A DNA stretch of 64,000 bases from Sciurus carolinensis (Eukaryota > Chordata > Mammalia > Rodentia > Sciuridae). A program made the position numbers and the translations under genes. Positions 1 through 12,074 of the stretch are shown piece after piece (within the stretch, counting starts at the first letter, position 1; each line of letters begins with the position of its first letter). Location of the stretch: assembly GCF_902686445.1 (NCBI RefSeq), contig NC_062213.1, positions 137,290,491 through 137,354,490 on the forward strand. Reading direction: 5' to 3'. Under the pieces are notes generated by a model. It was not told the origin of the DNA. It ran no database searches and worked only from the letters and a program-made list of their open reading frames with translations.

Positions 1-1289
1 CTCATGCACCACAGAGGTGGTTTGTAGGAAGTGTTGTCTGGGGTGAGATAAAGACTAGCTGTTTATCAAAGAGACTCGGAATTTGTTTAGCCTAGAAATA
101 GTAAAGATCCAAAGTAGGGTAGGTTCAGAGAGTTAGAGAAAAGGAACCAAGACATGATACACTCTAAAGATAGAATCAACAGAGCTCAGCAAATAACTGT
201 GGGTGGAACCAGAGATTAGGGAACCAAAATGACTGTAAATGTGGTCCCAAGGCCAAATGCCATTAGGAGGTGGGGGTGGGGGTGGAGAGAATCAAAGTTA
301 GGAACAAAAGTGAATTTTGAAGGAAAGAAATGTGCTGACTTTCAACATACCAGGTGTGTTGGGTTAGTGACCACGGGTACACAGTTTTAGTAGACATCTG
401 GAATTATGACCTGGGGTTTGGAAAGTAGATCTGGCCTGGAGTTATAGGTTTGTAAATGAATGACCAGAAAGGAGACTATTGACCAAAGACAAAAAGTATT
501 GGACTTTTATGAAGCAAATATATCCAATAGAATTAAAAGAAGGAAGAGGTAGAGAAGGAATAATGAGAAATTTAGGATAAAATCTAAGAGATTTTGAAGT
601 TAAATGAGGGAAAGTTTTAAACAGGAGACATGATCTAAAGTATCCAAGACAAAGGACTTCTGGTTGTGGTGAAATTACAAGTATAGCCCTCTTGCCATAA
701 ATAGCCATAAAATTGGACAAAGTAACTGTTTTCAGTCACCCGAAATCAGGCAGTGCTGGACTTTGATCACAGATAAAAGGAAAGCATGTGAGACGAACCC
801 TGGATCACCCTGTCTTTCTTTCTGGAGGCACAGGAAAGTAGAGCCCCAGTTGATAACAGTTGCCTGGCTGAGCTGAGGAGGTACAGATCAGAACTCAGGG
901 CTGCTGAGTGGTTGGAATTTGTAGGCCAGGGTAAGGAGGAGGAAAGAACTGCACAGAGAAAGAGGTCCCGAAGTCCATGCAGGCCACTGTTAAGCCTTTG
1001 GCTGAATATTAAGCTGCTTGTTATCTGGGTGGGACTCCAAAAAACCTACAAGAAAACTACTACAAGGGATCTGCAAGCTGAATGGAGATTCCAAAGCTGC
1101 ACAGAAATGGTGTGGGCATTCTGAGATCACAGTGATGCCCTGGGGTTTGCAGTGAAGACACAAGACAGGCCACACCTTAGAAGTAGAGCTACTCTAACCC
1201 TAGGATCATGTCTTATCCAAATAGAACCTTAGAGCTTTAAAACAGCCTTGTAAAGACCAAGTTGCCCCACCAGGAAATTAACAAAATTC
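1..1289. other. Non-coding, no element recognised
   Basis: AT-rich to balanced DNA with only short chance frames, stops in all frames and no repeat family I can name. Confidence 0.5.
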
Positions 1290-1298
1290 GACACTCTT

Positions 1299-1299
<1 letters not shown>

Positions 1300-1329
<30 letters not shown>

Positions 1330-1412
1330 CTTTTCTTTTTTGTGGTTCTGTGGATTGAACCTAGGGCAGGTTAGGCAAGTGCTCTACTACTGAACTACAT
1401 CCCCAACCCTTT
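1300..1412 (-). mobile_element. ID SINE
   Basis: tRNA-derived ID element in reverse: on + a T/C-rich tail, then GATTGAACCTAGGGC and the end ATCCCCAACCC. It is flanked by a 10-bp direct repeat GACACTCTTT at 1290-1299 and 1413-1422; the right copy is followed by AAA, an L1-type target. Confidence 0.88.
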
Positions 1413-1604
1413 GACACTCTTTAAATCCAAACCCAATAATATAGCATTTAATGTTCAGCATACAATTTTAAAGTTGCTATATATGTGAAGAAACACAACT
1501 ACAACAGATTTTTAGAATTCAATCAACACATAGCCAAGCATGACAGAGATGTTGGAATTAGCAAGCAAGGGCTTGTTTTAAAGCTCTTATAGAAATGGGA
1601 AGGG

Positions 1605-1790
1605 GCTTTCAAGATGGGAAGAGAGAGGGGAGTAAAAAGAGGGGAGGAGAAAGGTAGTTGGACACAATCAATGCATAACACATGTGTATGGAAATATCAC
1701 AGTGAATCCATCAATTCATTGTTATGTCATCATGTAACAATTATGTATATGTTAATAATCATAATTTTAAAAACATCTTCTATAAAATGC
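1605..1790 (+). repeat. Probable L1 3'-end fragment
   Basis: A purine-rich stretch is followed by TATCACAGTGAATCC and a GTTATGTCATCATGTAACAA-like segment, resembling the 3' ends of squirrel L1s. No clear tail or duplication. Assigned by eye. Confidence 0.4.
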
Positions 1791-2310
1791 TTAAAGTTTT
1801 AAAAGAAAATATGGGCTCAAGGAAAAGAGGGAATTTTTCACTAAAAACGTGGAAATATAAATAAAACCAACTGGAAAGTCTAGAATCAAAATATTCTATA
1901 CATGGTATGAAGAAAAGTAATCATTAGATGGACTTTACAACAAATTGGATGCTACAGAGGAAAAAAATCACTGAATTTGAAGAAGGGCAATATAAACTAT
2001 CTGAGTTGAATCACAGAAAAAAGCTGGAGAAAAAGAACAGAGCATTGTTGATTGGTAGGATAGTATGAGGTGGTGTAACATTTATGAAACTGAAGTTCCA
2101 GCAAGAGGAGAAAGACTGGGGCAGAAAGAATGTCTGAAGAAATAATAGCTGAAAAAAATCCAAATTTGATGAAAAATATTAAGCCACAAATCTAAGAATA
2201 TCAGTGAACCCCAAACAAGATGAAAACAAAATAAAACAATAATAGCAACAGAAACCACTGCTAGGTTATTGTAGTAAAACTTCTGAAAATAAAGGATCAA
2301 AAAGAAAATC

Positions 2311-2530
2311 AGCTAGCTGTAGTCGTGCACACCCGTAATCCCAGCAGGGAGGTAGAGGAAAGAAGATTTTGAGTTCGAAGCTAGCCTCAGCTACTTAGCA
2401 AGGCACTAAACCACTCAGGGAGACCCTGTCTCTAAATAAAATTTCCTTTTTTTTAAAGGACCAAGAATGAGGTTCAGTGGTTAAGTGCCACTGGGTCTGA
2501 TCCCTGGTACCAAAAAAGGAAAAGAAGGGG
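2311..2530 (+). mobile_element. B1-ID composite SINE
   Basis: A 7SL/B1-like half (CACCCGTAATCCCAGCAGG ... AGACCCTGTCTCTAAATAAA) joined to an ID-like half (GGTTCAGTGGTTAAGTG ... GGTACC) and an A-rich tail. This fused SINE type is characteristic of squirrels. Confidence 0.85.
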
Positions 2531-2695
2531 GAAAAAGGTCTTAAAAAAAAAAGTCACAGAAAAATAACCCATTCTGCACAAGATTCTAGGGAATAGTAAT
2601 GGTGACTTCTCAACAAGCTAGAAGACAATAGAGGACATCTTTCCAGGCTGAAAGAAATAAAACCTGTTAACCTGGAAAGAGAAACTGAGAAAAAC

Positions 2696-2800
2696 TTTTT
2701 TTTTTTTTTTTTTTTTTTTTATGAAGAGGGGAAATAAAATAAGAAGGAAGGAAAGGGAGAGTGAAGGGAAGAAAAGAAAGAGATGAGAGAAACTTGATCA
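2696..2800 (+). repeat. T run followed by purine-rich tract
   Basis: An uninterrupted run of over 20 T is followed by about 80 bases of almost pure A/G (GGAAGGAAAGGGAGAG-type). Low-complexity; no SINE body could be attached to the T run. Confidence 0.7.
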
Positions 2801-3167
2801 TATCAAAGTTGAGAAAATTTGTCAGTGATACATATGTATCATAAGACAAGTTGAAATAGGTTCTTCAGGCTGAAGGAAGTGATACCAGACAGAAACTTAG
2901 ATAGACATGAAAAATTAGTATGGCTGGAAGTGGTAAATGCGGGTAAACAGAAATTACTTTTTTCCATAGTCATTATTTAATGAGTAAGAATTAGATGCAC
3001 AGCTGAGTTCTTGGTAGTCCTTGCAATACTCTGAAAGTCAGGAAAACTGTGATCTAGTCCATTCATGATTTCATCATGAGCCATGTAGGATTCTAACACT
3101 GGATGCTCCTCTCTCAGTGGTAAGCATTCAAGAAATAGTTTCTTTTATCATTGCCAAATACCTTAAA

Positions 3168-3260
3168 AGGGTTATCTGCCAATGTTTCTCAAGTTTTCAT
3201 ATGCATATGAAATCACCTGGGAATCTTATTAAATGCAAGCCATATTACTGAAGCTTGTGG
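3168..3260 (+). repeat. MER5A-like (hAT-Charlie) fragment
   Basis: Contains GTTTCTCAAG and AAATCACCTGGGAATCTTAT, the signature of the 5' half of MER5A nonautonomous DNA transposons. Degenerate and short. Confidence 0.5.
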
Positions 3261-3445
3261 TTTTGGTAAAAAATATAAAAAAATAAAAAGACAAATAAAT
3301 AGATCAACAGAATAGAAAGAAAATATATCACTTTGTAACGCTCATTTCTAACTTGTTACTTTTAACCTTTACAATTGTACTTTGTACATCAAGCACTGTG
3401 TAAACTGTATAGATTTGGTTCTTCTTTTTACTCAATTTCATAATC

Positions 3446-3720
3446 TCTGCTTTTTAATTGAAATATTTAGTCCAATTACATTTTACATAATTTTGAAGTT
3501 GGGTTTATATCTACCATGTTGCTATTTGTTTTCTCTTCTCTATTTGTTTTGTCCTATCTGATTTTTTTGATTTTTGGGTTTTGTCGTTGTTCCTTTTTTC
3601 TCCTTTTCTTTCTTCTTTTGACTTGTTGAGAATTTTTACATATGACATTTTATTTCTACTACTGGCTTAAAACTATACTTCCATTTTATTTTTTAATGAC
3701 TGACATAGGAATTGAAAGAC
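3446..3720 (-). repeat. Old L1 fragment
   Basis: The sequence around TTTAGTCCAATTACATTTTA and the T-rich stretch to about 3700 resembles the reverse complement of the beginning of L1 ORF2 (the LNxNGLN region) and the ORF1-ORF2 junction. Highly diverged. Confidence 0.5.
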
Positions 3721-6700
3721 ACATCCTTAACATAGCAGAATCTACTATGACTTCACAGAACATCACAAAACGTGTAGTATAAAAAACTTCCAAAAATGTA
3801 CTTCTTGTTCCCAAACTTGTCCAGTACTTATCCAAAAGCACGTACTACTATTATACTTCTGTGTATGTTAAAAGTGCCACAGTAAATTTTTTTGTTTTTT
3901 TGCTTTAAATATTCAACTGATATTTTTTAAAAATGAAAGAAAATTGATGTAGGAACAATTCTGAAAACTTCCTTCAAATACTATCTGATTACTGTATTTC
4001 CCAAGCATAGCATGTAAAATCCTTAATGTTGCTAACCTGCAGTGAGGAAATCCTTCAGTGAAGTCAGTGCTACTGTCCTGATGGCTATTCCTTAGAGTGT
4101 CTTTAAAGTTCACACTGAAGAAAGAGGCAAGCAGGATGCTAGAGAGGGAAAATACTGGCCAGGGTCTGGGGAGAATGAGACCAGGCTGTCTGTTTTCTAA
4201 ACTTTTCATTAAGCATCCCTTTTGTTGGTGAAGTATAACTTGAAGAGGTATATTTCTTTTTACAAAGTGAGTTGTAAGACACTTCGAAGTTAGTTCATCC
4301 AGGGAGATGCTGATAATTCCATTTGAATTGTCAGTAATTCTTGTTTTAGTTCCAAAAAGCAAAATGCAGGTACTAAAGAATAAATCTTTACTTAAAACCT
4401 CTGAGGGCAGAAAGAAATTTGTTCCTCTTGAGGTCATGTACCCAATGATGATTTAATAATATATTACATGAGGGATTATATTTTTGTAATTACATTCCAT
4501 TTTGAGATCTTATATTTCATGTAGAAAATGGAGATTGCCTTAAAACTGCAAATACCACATTTGAGTTGAAACTGCATTTAAATATGTACTATCCAATCAT
4601 CTGTTTGCAATGACCATGTATCTCAATTAAAATATATGTCTACATGACAGTGTAAATTTGTATTTAGATTTTCTTGAATTTTATAAGAACAGAAAACTTA
4701 TCTCAAAGAATTTTTTTATAATGAGATTGGAAACCTTGTTAACATATAAATCATGCTCAGTGTGAAAAAGAAAATTGGGGCCATCTTAATAGTACCCTTT
4801 CTTGGCATAGAGTGGTAAAGCACTGATATGTAAGCACTGTTTTATTTATTTTTTCTTTTCTTTTTTTTCTTTTTAATCTTTAAAGCATTACTAAGTTTCA
4901 TAGTATTTCTTTGGAAACACTGCGTGTTTTATCCCAATAAAGATCACAACTCATAGTCATTCTTTGCATTCTTAGAGCTGTCTATGACAGTGTTTCTTTA
5001 CCTCCTGGGCTGTGTGACACCTTTCATTCTAATTCTGTCTCATGTTTGTGACTGCTGTGTGTCAAGCTATTGGGTCTGGATGACCTTCCAGCTATTCACA
5101 GGCCTGAACTTGTGAGAAGCCCACACAGATGCCAGAGTCATGGTACTCTCCTCCTAGGTTAAATCATCCTGGTGGTATCCAAAACACTTCTGGTATAAGA
5201 ACTATTTTTTTCTGATTTGAATTAATGAAGCAGAAACTCAAGCTGTGAGCAAGGTCTGTAAATAGACTTTGCTCTTTTTATGTAGAATGTCCTCAATGTT
5301 AACACCTGCAAGAAGATATATATTAGTTTTATAATATTAGTGTTTGTGCAGAATATGGTTGGAAAACAAGATGGGTTTTTATTTCTCACTGGTTAGTCTT
5401 GATTAATGATATTCCTGTGAGGGTTTATGGTCTTATGTTAAACCACATGAAATTGCTATTTGTGTAGACAATTTGGTATGGTTCAATGAAGCAGCTTCAG
5501 TTCTAGGAGACAAGACATATTTTAATTAGTTCCCTCTATATCATTGTGAGTGCATTGCAAATATTTTAAATTAATACATATAATTTAAAAACCGAAACTC
5601 GAAAGGCAAGATTTGTTTTGTTTTTATTCTTGCTGTTTCTGCTCAGCATCACTACTCCCATGCTCTCAAGGAAAATGGAGACTCCCTACAGAACATCTCC
5701 TGATATCCGCCATTCTGTAGCCCCTTGAGAAGCAAGCAAGTAAAAACATAAATATTACTTATTTGATTGTGAGCTAAAGACATGTTTAAAATCTTCTAAT
5801 AATACTTTGAATTGGCAGTTGTTCCTTTATGCATTTTTATGAATTCTCTTTTTCTATAGAGGAGACAATCCATCACAGGAATATATTAGCAGTGTAGAAA
5901 TGCCTTTCTCCTCCCCCTTCCTCCATATTTCTGTTTCAGTTTCCTCTTTACAGAAAGAGAATTCTGGTAGCTTCAGCTCAGACTTTTCAATAGGAAATGC
6001 TTCAAAATATAAACCAAGAGCTATTTTCAAGACAGACCTTCTAAAATTATCTTCAGGTAAGTTACCTTTGAGATGTCATCCCTTATAGTTAAAAGTAAAC
6101 ACATTTGATTTAATCATGTTAATCAAAATGTACTTGCATTCAAGTGTTCTTATATATCAGTACTTCTGGATGGATTTAAATTATATTGACAGAAAACATT
6201 CATTTCCTCACATTTTCAAATACCAAGCAGGTTTCAGAACCTGGTGTTAGGCATGGATGTTTTTGAAAAAAAGAAAAGAAAAATGTAATTCAGCCAAGGC
6301 TGATCTTGTTTTTCCTTTATTCTTTAAGCCAGAAGCAATTACTTTTCATTTCAGGATTAAGCGCTGTAACGTTGCCATTCGTCGCTGGGGCTCCTGGTTT
6401 CAGCATGTCTCTTTGGTTCCCAGCCAGCCTGGGTGTGCAGGTAGCAGCTGGGGCTGGGAGTGCCTCTCCAGCCTGCATTCCTTGGCCATGAATTTTGCAG
6501 CCCTGTTTATCTGATGAAGACCTCCCAGTAGTGAATTGCTCATGACATTGTCACACAAACCTTAATGAATGATATGGAGAGATACTGAATAATTTTCCCC
6601 TGAAATGGCAACCAATCTTGAATTTCTCAGCCCATTCATTCTGGCTGATTGCCACAAAGATGGTACTGGTTATCTCATGAGACCCTTCCTACAGAAACCA

Positions 6701-6833
6701 AAATCTAATAGGATGCTTTCAAATTTTCTCTGTGAGTCTGCCACTCAAGCCTGCTCAGGGAATTTTCAAAAATTACATTTGACCATATATTGAGTCTCAC
6801 TTCTCTGCACTAATTATTCACTTCAATTTGCTA
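3721..6833. other. Non-coding apart from one unexplained frame
   Basis: AT-rich flank. Apart from the 174-codon frame at 3913-4437 and a T-rich tract at 4845-4880, I see only chance frames such as 5900-6088 and 6257-6514. No exon-like structure could be supported. Confidence 0.5.
3913..4437 (-). other. Unidentified 174-codon open frame
   Basis: ATG-started frame on the minus strand in otherwise AT-rich DNA, longer than its non-repeat neighbours. The product begins MTSRGTNFFLPSEVL and has no domain I recognise, no clear signal peptide and no obvious low-complexity repeat. It may be a chance frame, an unrecognised pseudogene fragment, or an exon of an unannotated transcript. No splice sites, promoter or polyadenylation signal could be tied to it. 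I do not assign a function. Confidence 0.2.
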
Positions 6834-7169
6834 TAGCTGTCCCTTCAAATTCTCTAGGGATTAGTTCCAGCTCAACCCTTGGATACCACAGTTTGAGGAT
6901 CCTCAAGTCCCTTATATAAAGTGGCATAGGATTTGCCTGTAACCCAGACACATCCTCCCACACACTTTAAATCATCACCAGCTTATTTATAATACCTAAT
7001 ACAATGTAAGTACTATGTAAATAGCTGTCATACTGCATTGTTTAGGGAATAATGACAAAAAAGTCTGTACATGTTCAGAACAAATACAATATTTTTTTCC
7101 AAATATTTCTGATCTGCAGTTGGTTGAAACCAAGCATGCATAACCTGAGGATCTGGAGACAGACTGTAC
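6834..7169 (+). mobile_element. Tigger/MER2-type DNA transposon relic
   Basis: A 336-bp nonautonomous mariner-Tigger element recognised by CTCAAGTCCCTTATATAAAG, AATACCTAATACAATGTAA and GTCTGTACATGTTCAG, with degenerate inverted ends (AGCTGTCCCTTC ... GACAGACTGTA). A second copy lies at 9760-10090. MER2/Tigger2 is my best family guess. Confidence 0.8.
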
Positions 7170-8160
7170 TTTTAATCTACAAATGCCTTCACCAACTCCA
7201 GCACGCAAAGCCCTGTTTTCCTTAAGACTTTCAGCTTCATGTGATAATTGGGGTGGCTTTATAACATGGCTTTCTCATTATTTCATGTTTTAATTTGCTT
7301 TCCCAAACCAGATTGTAAATTCCTTGACAGAGAAGACCCTCAGAATTAGAAACACATATAGGCAGATATACGGGGATAGGGGGATAAATCGAAAGACCTT
7401 TTTTTACTCTAAAGAGTCCAGAAAATTTGCCTAAACATGCTCAGAAGACTCAAGCTCTGCTGCTTTGTTTGGCTCCTTTCTCCTGCCTGCCCTCTGCTGG
7501 AACTGCTAGAAAGGTGGCCAAAGCAAGACATGAACATCGTAAGGGAATGGAAAACAGGGGGCTTCTTTCACTGAAAAGCAAGTTGAATACCCAATTTGTG
7601 AGTCCACAGCCTAGATCTTAGGGACTTCTCATTATGTGCCTTTGGATAACTAGCAACCTCACAGTACTCCTTAATTGTTCAACTGGGCACTGGCACGTGA
7701 TCCTACCTACCCACATGAGATGAACCAAATGTCCTTGTTTGTCCTCTTCCTCCTTGTTTCTTCTCCAGAACCATCCAACAGATGGCAGATAGCCAAACCT
7801 GGGTGAGCCCTCTCCCAAACACAAATGCCCTCCTGTTCACCAGCCCCTCAGATGGAGCCTTCCTTCATCTCCTCCAACTATAAAAGGCATTTACAAAGGT
7901 CTGGCAAAGTTGACCCATCTGGTAATGTAACTCAGGAGATAAGTCTGAAACTCTACACTGGTTTCCTGTTTCAAAGGGCAGCAGGATGTGTCAGCTGCTT
8001 TGCCCTTAGAGAGGAGAAGCGAGAGTGTGGTCACTTGATGACCTGCAGCCTCACAGGGAATGTGGGGAGTCTCCCTCCTACCCACTCTTGGTCAGGTGGT
8101 CAGATGTTGTGAAAAAGAGGAGGAAAAACATGAGTTTTTTCCTTTTTTTTTTTTTAATTA
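7170..8160. other. Non-coding, no element recognised
   Basis: Slightly more GC-rich than its surroundings, with short overlapping frames on both strands (for example 7825-8112) that show no recognisable protein. Confidence 0.45.
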
Positions 8161-8172
8161 TTAAAAGAGGGA

Positions 8173-8284
8173 GGGCTGGGGTTGTAGCTCAGTGGTAGAG
8201 CACTTGCCTACCATGTGTGAGCAACTAGGTTCGATTCTTAGCACTGCATATAAATAAATAAAATAAAGGTCCATTGACAACTAC

Positions 8285-8317
<33 letters not shown>
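8173..8317 (+). mobile_element. Long-tail ID SINE (squirrel type)
   Basis: Starts GGCTGGGGTTGTAGCTCAGT, contains a Pol III A-box-like and a B-box-like GGTTCGATTC, then the ATAAATAAATAAAATAAAGG block typical of squirrel ID elements, and a pure A tail (8291-8317). Flanks TTAAAAGAGG (8161-8170) and TTAAAAAGAGG (8319-8329) are probable target duplications with one extra A. Confidence 0.9.
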
Positions 8318-8329
8318 TTTAAAAAGAGG

Positions 8330-9443
8330 CCACTCTCTGGAGAAGCAGAATCCATTAGCTGAACCCAGAATCTGTGGTTAATTAATTTAGGCAGCTCTAA
8401 TGTAATTTTATTATGTAGCCTTTAAAAGCTATTCTGGTAAATGCCCATCACATAAATATTGGCTCTACTTTATATGTATGATATCCTTTTGGAAGGGTAA
8501 ATCTGAATTATGAGCCAGAGATTAATCTATACTTAACTCTAGACAATGCAAAGATACTTCCTTATATGGTGAACATTGCTGAATACATTCAAAAGTGGGA
8601 AAACTGCTCAGATGTCACACCCTACATTTTAGATCTATGGATGTGAAATTGGTTGCCTCCCAAACATAATTTTGATAATCAGTTTCACCAAACTATGAAT
8701 TAAGTCATTGGCTTCTGAATTTCATTCTGTAAATTAAACACTACATTTTGAATTACTAGAAGAAAAGCATAGTTAGCCAATAAACCTTTCTTATAAAATG
8801 ACAAAATTTTAATTAATTATATGTGCTAGCATTTATTCAGATCTAAGATTTCATCAATCAATTGCCCATTTAAAAAAGATATTTCTGGAAACAACAGTGA
8901 AGAAATGCCAAGTTCCAAAATCAATGTCATGAAGGGCGACAGGTTTAGCAATCCGGGCACGTATTTAACTAAATTATGGTCAATAACCATGTGACTCCAA
9001 GTATAAATTCACATTCTTAAAGTATCTACCTTATGAACTTACTCTCTTGGAATGTCAGAATTTTAAAAAGAAAATATTTGGATTTCACTATTTAAAAGGT
9101 GTGCTATATTTGTTCAATATTACAGCAACCTCTGATATTATTTTAAAATATTTATTTTGCCACTCTGACAGCCTTCTTCTACCTTGCTGTTGAGTTTTAA
9201 TTTTGTTTACATTACTACATTTCAATAGTTGGCTTCAGATTAAAAAAATATTAATATTTGTGATGATTTTATTAATTAGGTTTTTTTGAAAAATATTTTA
9301 AGCAGAACGTTACTCCAGAATAGAAGCTCTAAGAATCACTATTACTAGGTAAATGTTAACTTTAAGTCATTTATTAATTTCACTCACTCAGTAAAAATAT
9401 ATTTAATACATACCAGGACTGACTCATCCATAATTCAAAACGG
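8330..9443. other. AT-rich non-coding
   Basis: No gene or recognisable repeat; many short A and T runs. Confidence 0.5.
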
Positions 9444-9632
9444 AACTGTGGTTTGAATGTTCCCTCCAAAATGCATGTTGAAACTCAATTGTCATTGTAA
9501 TAGTCTTAAGAACTATGATTTTTAGGAGGTGATTATTCAGAAAGGCTCTGCCCTTATGAACAGATTAATGCTGTTATCTTCTAATCTTTATAAATTATCG
9601 AGCTTGTGGTATTCTAACAGAAAAAGGACTAA
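9444..9632 (+). repeat. MaLR LTR fragment (internally deleted)
   Basis: Contains TGTGGTTTGAATGTTCCCTC at the start, GGCTCTGCCCTTATGAAC in the middle and GAAAAAGGACTAAG at the end, the hallmarks of MST/MLT-type MaLR LTRs. At about 190 bp it lacks much of the usual length. Confidence 0.75.
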
Positions 9633-9759
9633 GAAGATGAGGAAGGTAGGTATAGCCTCAGGGGTTCACAGTACTTTATGGGGCATATGAAAGTGTTTTA
9701 GTTTCTTTTAAAATCATAAGAAAAAAATTAAATTTGGGGTCAAAGAAAATGTTCAGAAA

Positions 9760-10090
9760 CAGTCATCTCTTGTTATCCTTGGGGGATTGGTTCCAGGATT
9801 ACCCCTGGATCTCAAAATCCACAGATACTCAAGTCTCTTATATGAAATAAAATAGGATTTGTGTATAATCTATGTACATTCTCTTTTGCATGTTAAATCA
9901 TCTTTAGATTACTTATAATACCTAACACGATGCTGTGTAAATAATTCTTATGCTGTATTGTTTATGCAGTAAGAACAAGAAAAATGTCTGTACATGGTCA
10001 GTACAGATGTATTTTTTTAAAAAAGTAATTTTGATCCAAGTTGGTGGAATCCATGGAAGCAGAACCCATGGATACAGAGGAATGAGTATA
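9760..10090 (+). mobile_element. Tigger/MER2-type DNA transposon relic (second copy)
   Basis: Same element as 6834-7169: begins CAGTCATCTCTTGTTATCC, shares ACTTATAATACCTAACACGA and TGTCTGTACATGGTCAGTAC, and ends GGAATGAGTATA. The two copies are clearly diverged, as expected for an element inactive since before rodents radiated. Confidence 0.8.
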
Positions 10091-10328
10091 CAACGTTAAT
10101 ATATTTATAATTATATTTATATGGTCATAAAATGCAATTTTTAATATTTTTAATGGAGGAAAGGGCCCTTGAAGACAAAAGTTCCCAGGTGCCACAAAAG
10201 TCACTGTGCAACCCAAAGTACTATACAGTAAATTTTACTATACTAGAGTCTGGGGTAAGAAGATGATTAGGACACAGTTCGTGTACCCAAAGTACTCAGT
10301 CCTAGAGTCTAATGAATAAAACGGACAT

Positions 10329-10330
<2 letters not shown>

Positions 10331-10365
<35 letters not shown>
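10331..10365 (+). repeat. (TG)n microsatellite
   Basis: About 17 uninterrupted TG dinucleotides, followed by ACACACATATATAG, so the tract can also pair with its own right flank. Confidence 0.97.
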
Positions 10366-10367
<2 letters not shown>

Positions 10368-11089
10368 ACACATATATAGTTATAGATATATTTCATACAG
10401 TTGGTTTTCTAAAATTGGACCAGTTATAGGTTGAAGGACATAAAGATTTTATTATAAAATATCATTTAACACATAAAGTGGTCTTGTCCTTTCAGTTCAA
10501 CTTAAACAAGAGTTAAGTTTACTTTGTGTAAGTTTCAGTTAACCTTATACAAACTTATAAAAAAGTATATATAATACTGCATAGACAGTGTAACTACATA
10601 TGATTGTCTCAAACACCGCTGATACTGCCATCCAGATTAGTAAATCAAAATGTTCATATTTTATAAGAGACACTTACCAATAAGGTCACAAAGGAAATCT
10701 GGGATCCTGGGTAGTAATGGTCCAATGAGGAAGATGAGAAGGCAATATGGTTTTCCCTAACTGAGCAAATCTTACTTACTTAATGTCATTTGAGTTTTAT
10801 TGAGGCTTCAGAAATGGAACCGAATCTTGGCTGCACTTTCCCTCTTCATAAAATGTCTCATTTAGATGAGATTCGGCATTTATTTTTTTTCAATTACTGT
10901 TTCTAATACCATAATTAGGGTAGTCAGATTGTTCTCCTTAACTTAAATCTTGTTAATATTTGAGTCCAATTTCACATTTTTTGTTGTCAATTAGAGAATG
11001 ATTTTGGAATATTTTCTATAATAGATCACTTCCACCTGCATTATCTTGTTACACACACACACAAACTTTTGAAGAAATAGGACATCAAA

Positions 11090-11325
11090 GAACACTGGAA
11101 AAAGCACAGACTCAGACAAACCTGGCTATGAATCTGAATTCTGCCAATCGAGCTATATGATCTTGGTCACTTCATTTAACCTCATTTGCTTTTCAGTTTA
11201 CTCAGCTATAAAATGGGATCATTCTACACACAAAGTAACACAAAGCTGCTGTAAGAATTAAAATAATATATGTTGAATATTAGACTAGTGCCTGGAATAT
11301 AGTAGATGTTAAATAAGTAGTTGCT
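11090..11325 (+). repeat. MIR SINE
   Basis: Matches the MIR core in order: AGCACAGACTCAGACAAACC, TGATCTTGGTCACTTCATTT, TCAGCTATAAAATGGGATCA, then a tail-like AGTGCCTGGAATATAGTAGA. Confidence 0.8.
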
Positions 11326-11836
11326 ATTTTTATTGGCCATATTTTATAAACTGGGAAACACAGAATACTTAGGCCAGTTTCAGGGTGGGGGATCATGGGT
11401 GGCACCCAGTTATTACAGGTAAATTTTAACCTTAGTTTTAACCAAGTCTTTTTGACAGTAAGCGTGAAAGACACAAGTGCAGAAACAAATTTACATAAGA
11501 ACTGACATTGAATCAACCAGGTGATCAATATGCAGGTACATTATTAAGTACCTAGTAATTAAAAGACACTCCATGTACATTTGGGCCAGCGTGGGTTGCA
11601 AATGACAGAATCTCAAGTTGCTTACACAAAAGGGAGAGTTTGCTGGCAGATATCAACCAAACACAGGATGTGGGAAGGTGATCCCATGGATGTCTAGATT
11701 CAGTGGCAAGAACACTTTTAGGACTACTCTGAGATTGGGTCAATTAAGTGCACATGTCATCCTTGTCATGAGGCTAGATAGAGCTATAATGAGCAAGCAA
11801 AAATAGCAACATTTACTTTCTGTAAGATGTAATAGA

Positions 11837-12061
11837 AAACTGGGTGCCGTGGCACAGGCCTGTAATCCCAGCAGCTCAGTAGGCTGAGGAAGGAGGAGAT
11901 CAAGTTCAAAGTCAGTCTTGACAACTTAGTGAAGCCCTAGGCAACTCAACAAGACCCTGTTTCTAAATAAAGTATTTTAAAAAAGGGGACGGGGGATGTT
12001 GCTCAGAGGTTAAAAGTCCCTGGGTTCAATTCCCAGTACCAAAAAAAAAAAAAAAAAAAAG
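11837..12061 (+). mobile_element. B1-ID composite SINE with target duplication
   Basis: B1-like half (GCCTGTAATCCCAGCAGC ... AAGACCCTGTTTCTAAATAA), ID-like half (GGGGGATGTTGCTCAGAGG ... GGTTCAATTCCCAGTACC) and an A20 tail. Flanked by AAGATGTAATAG at 11824-11835 and 12062-12073. Confidence 0.92.
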
Positions 12062-12074
12062 AAGATGTAATAGA

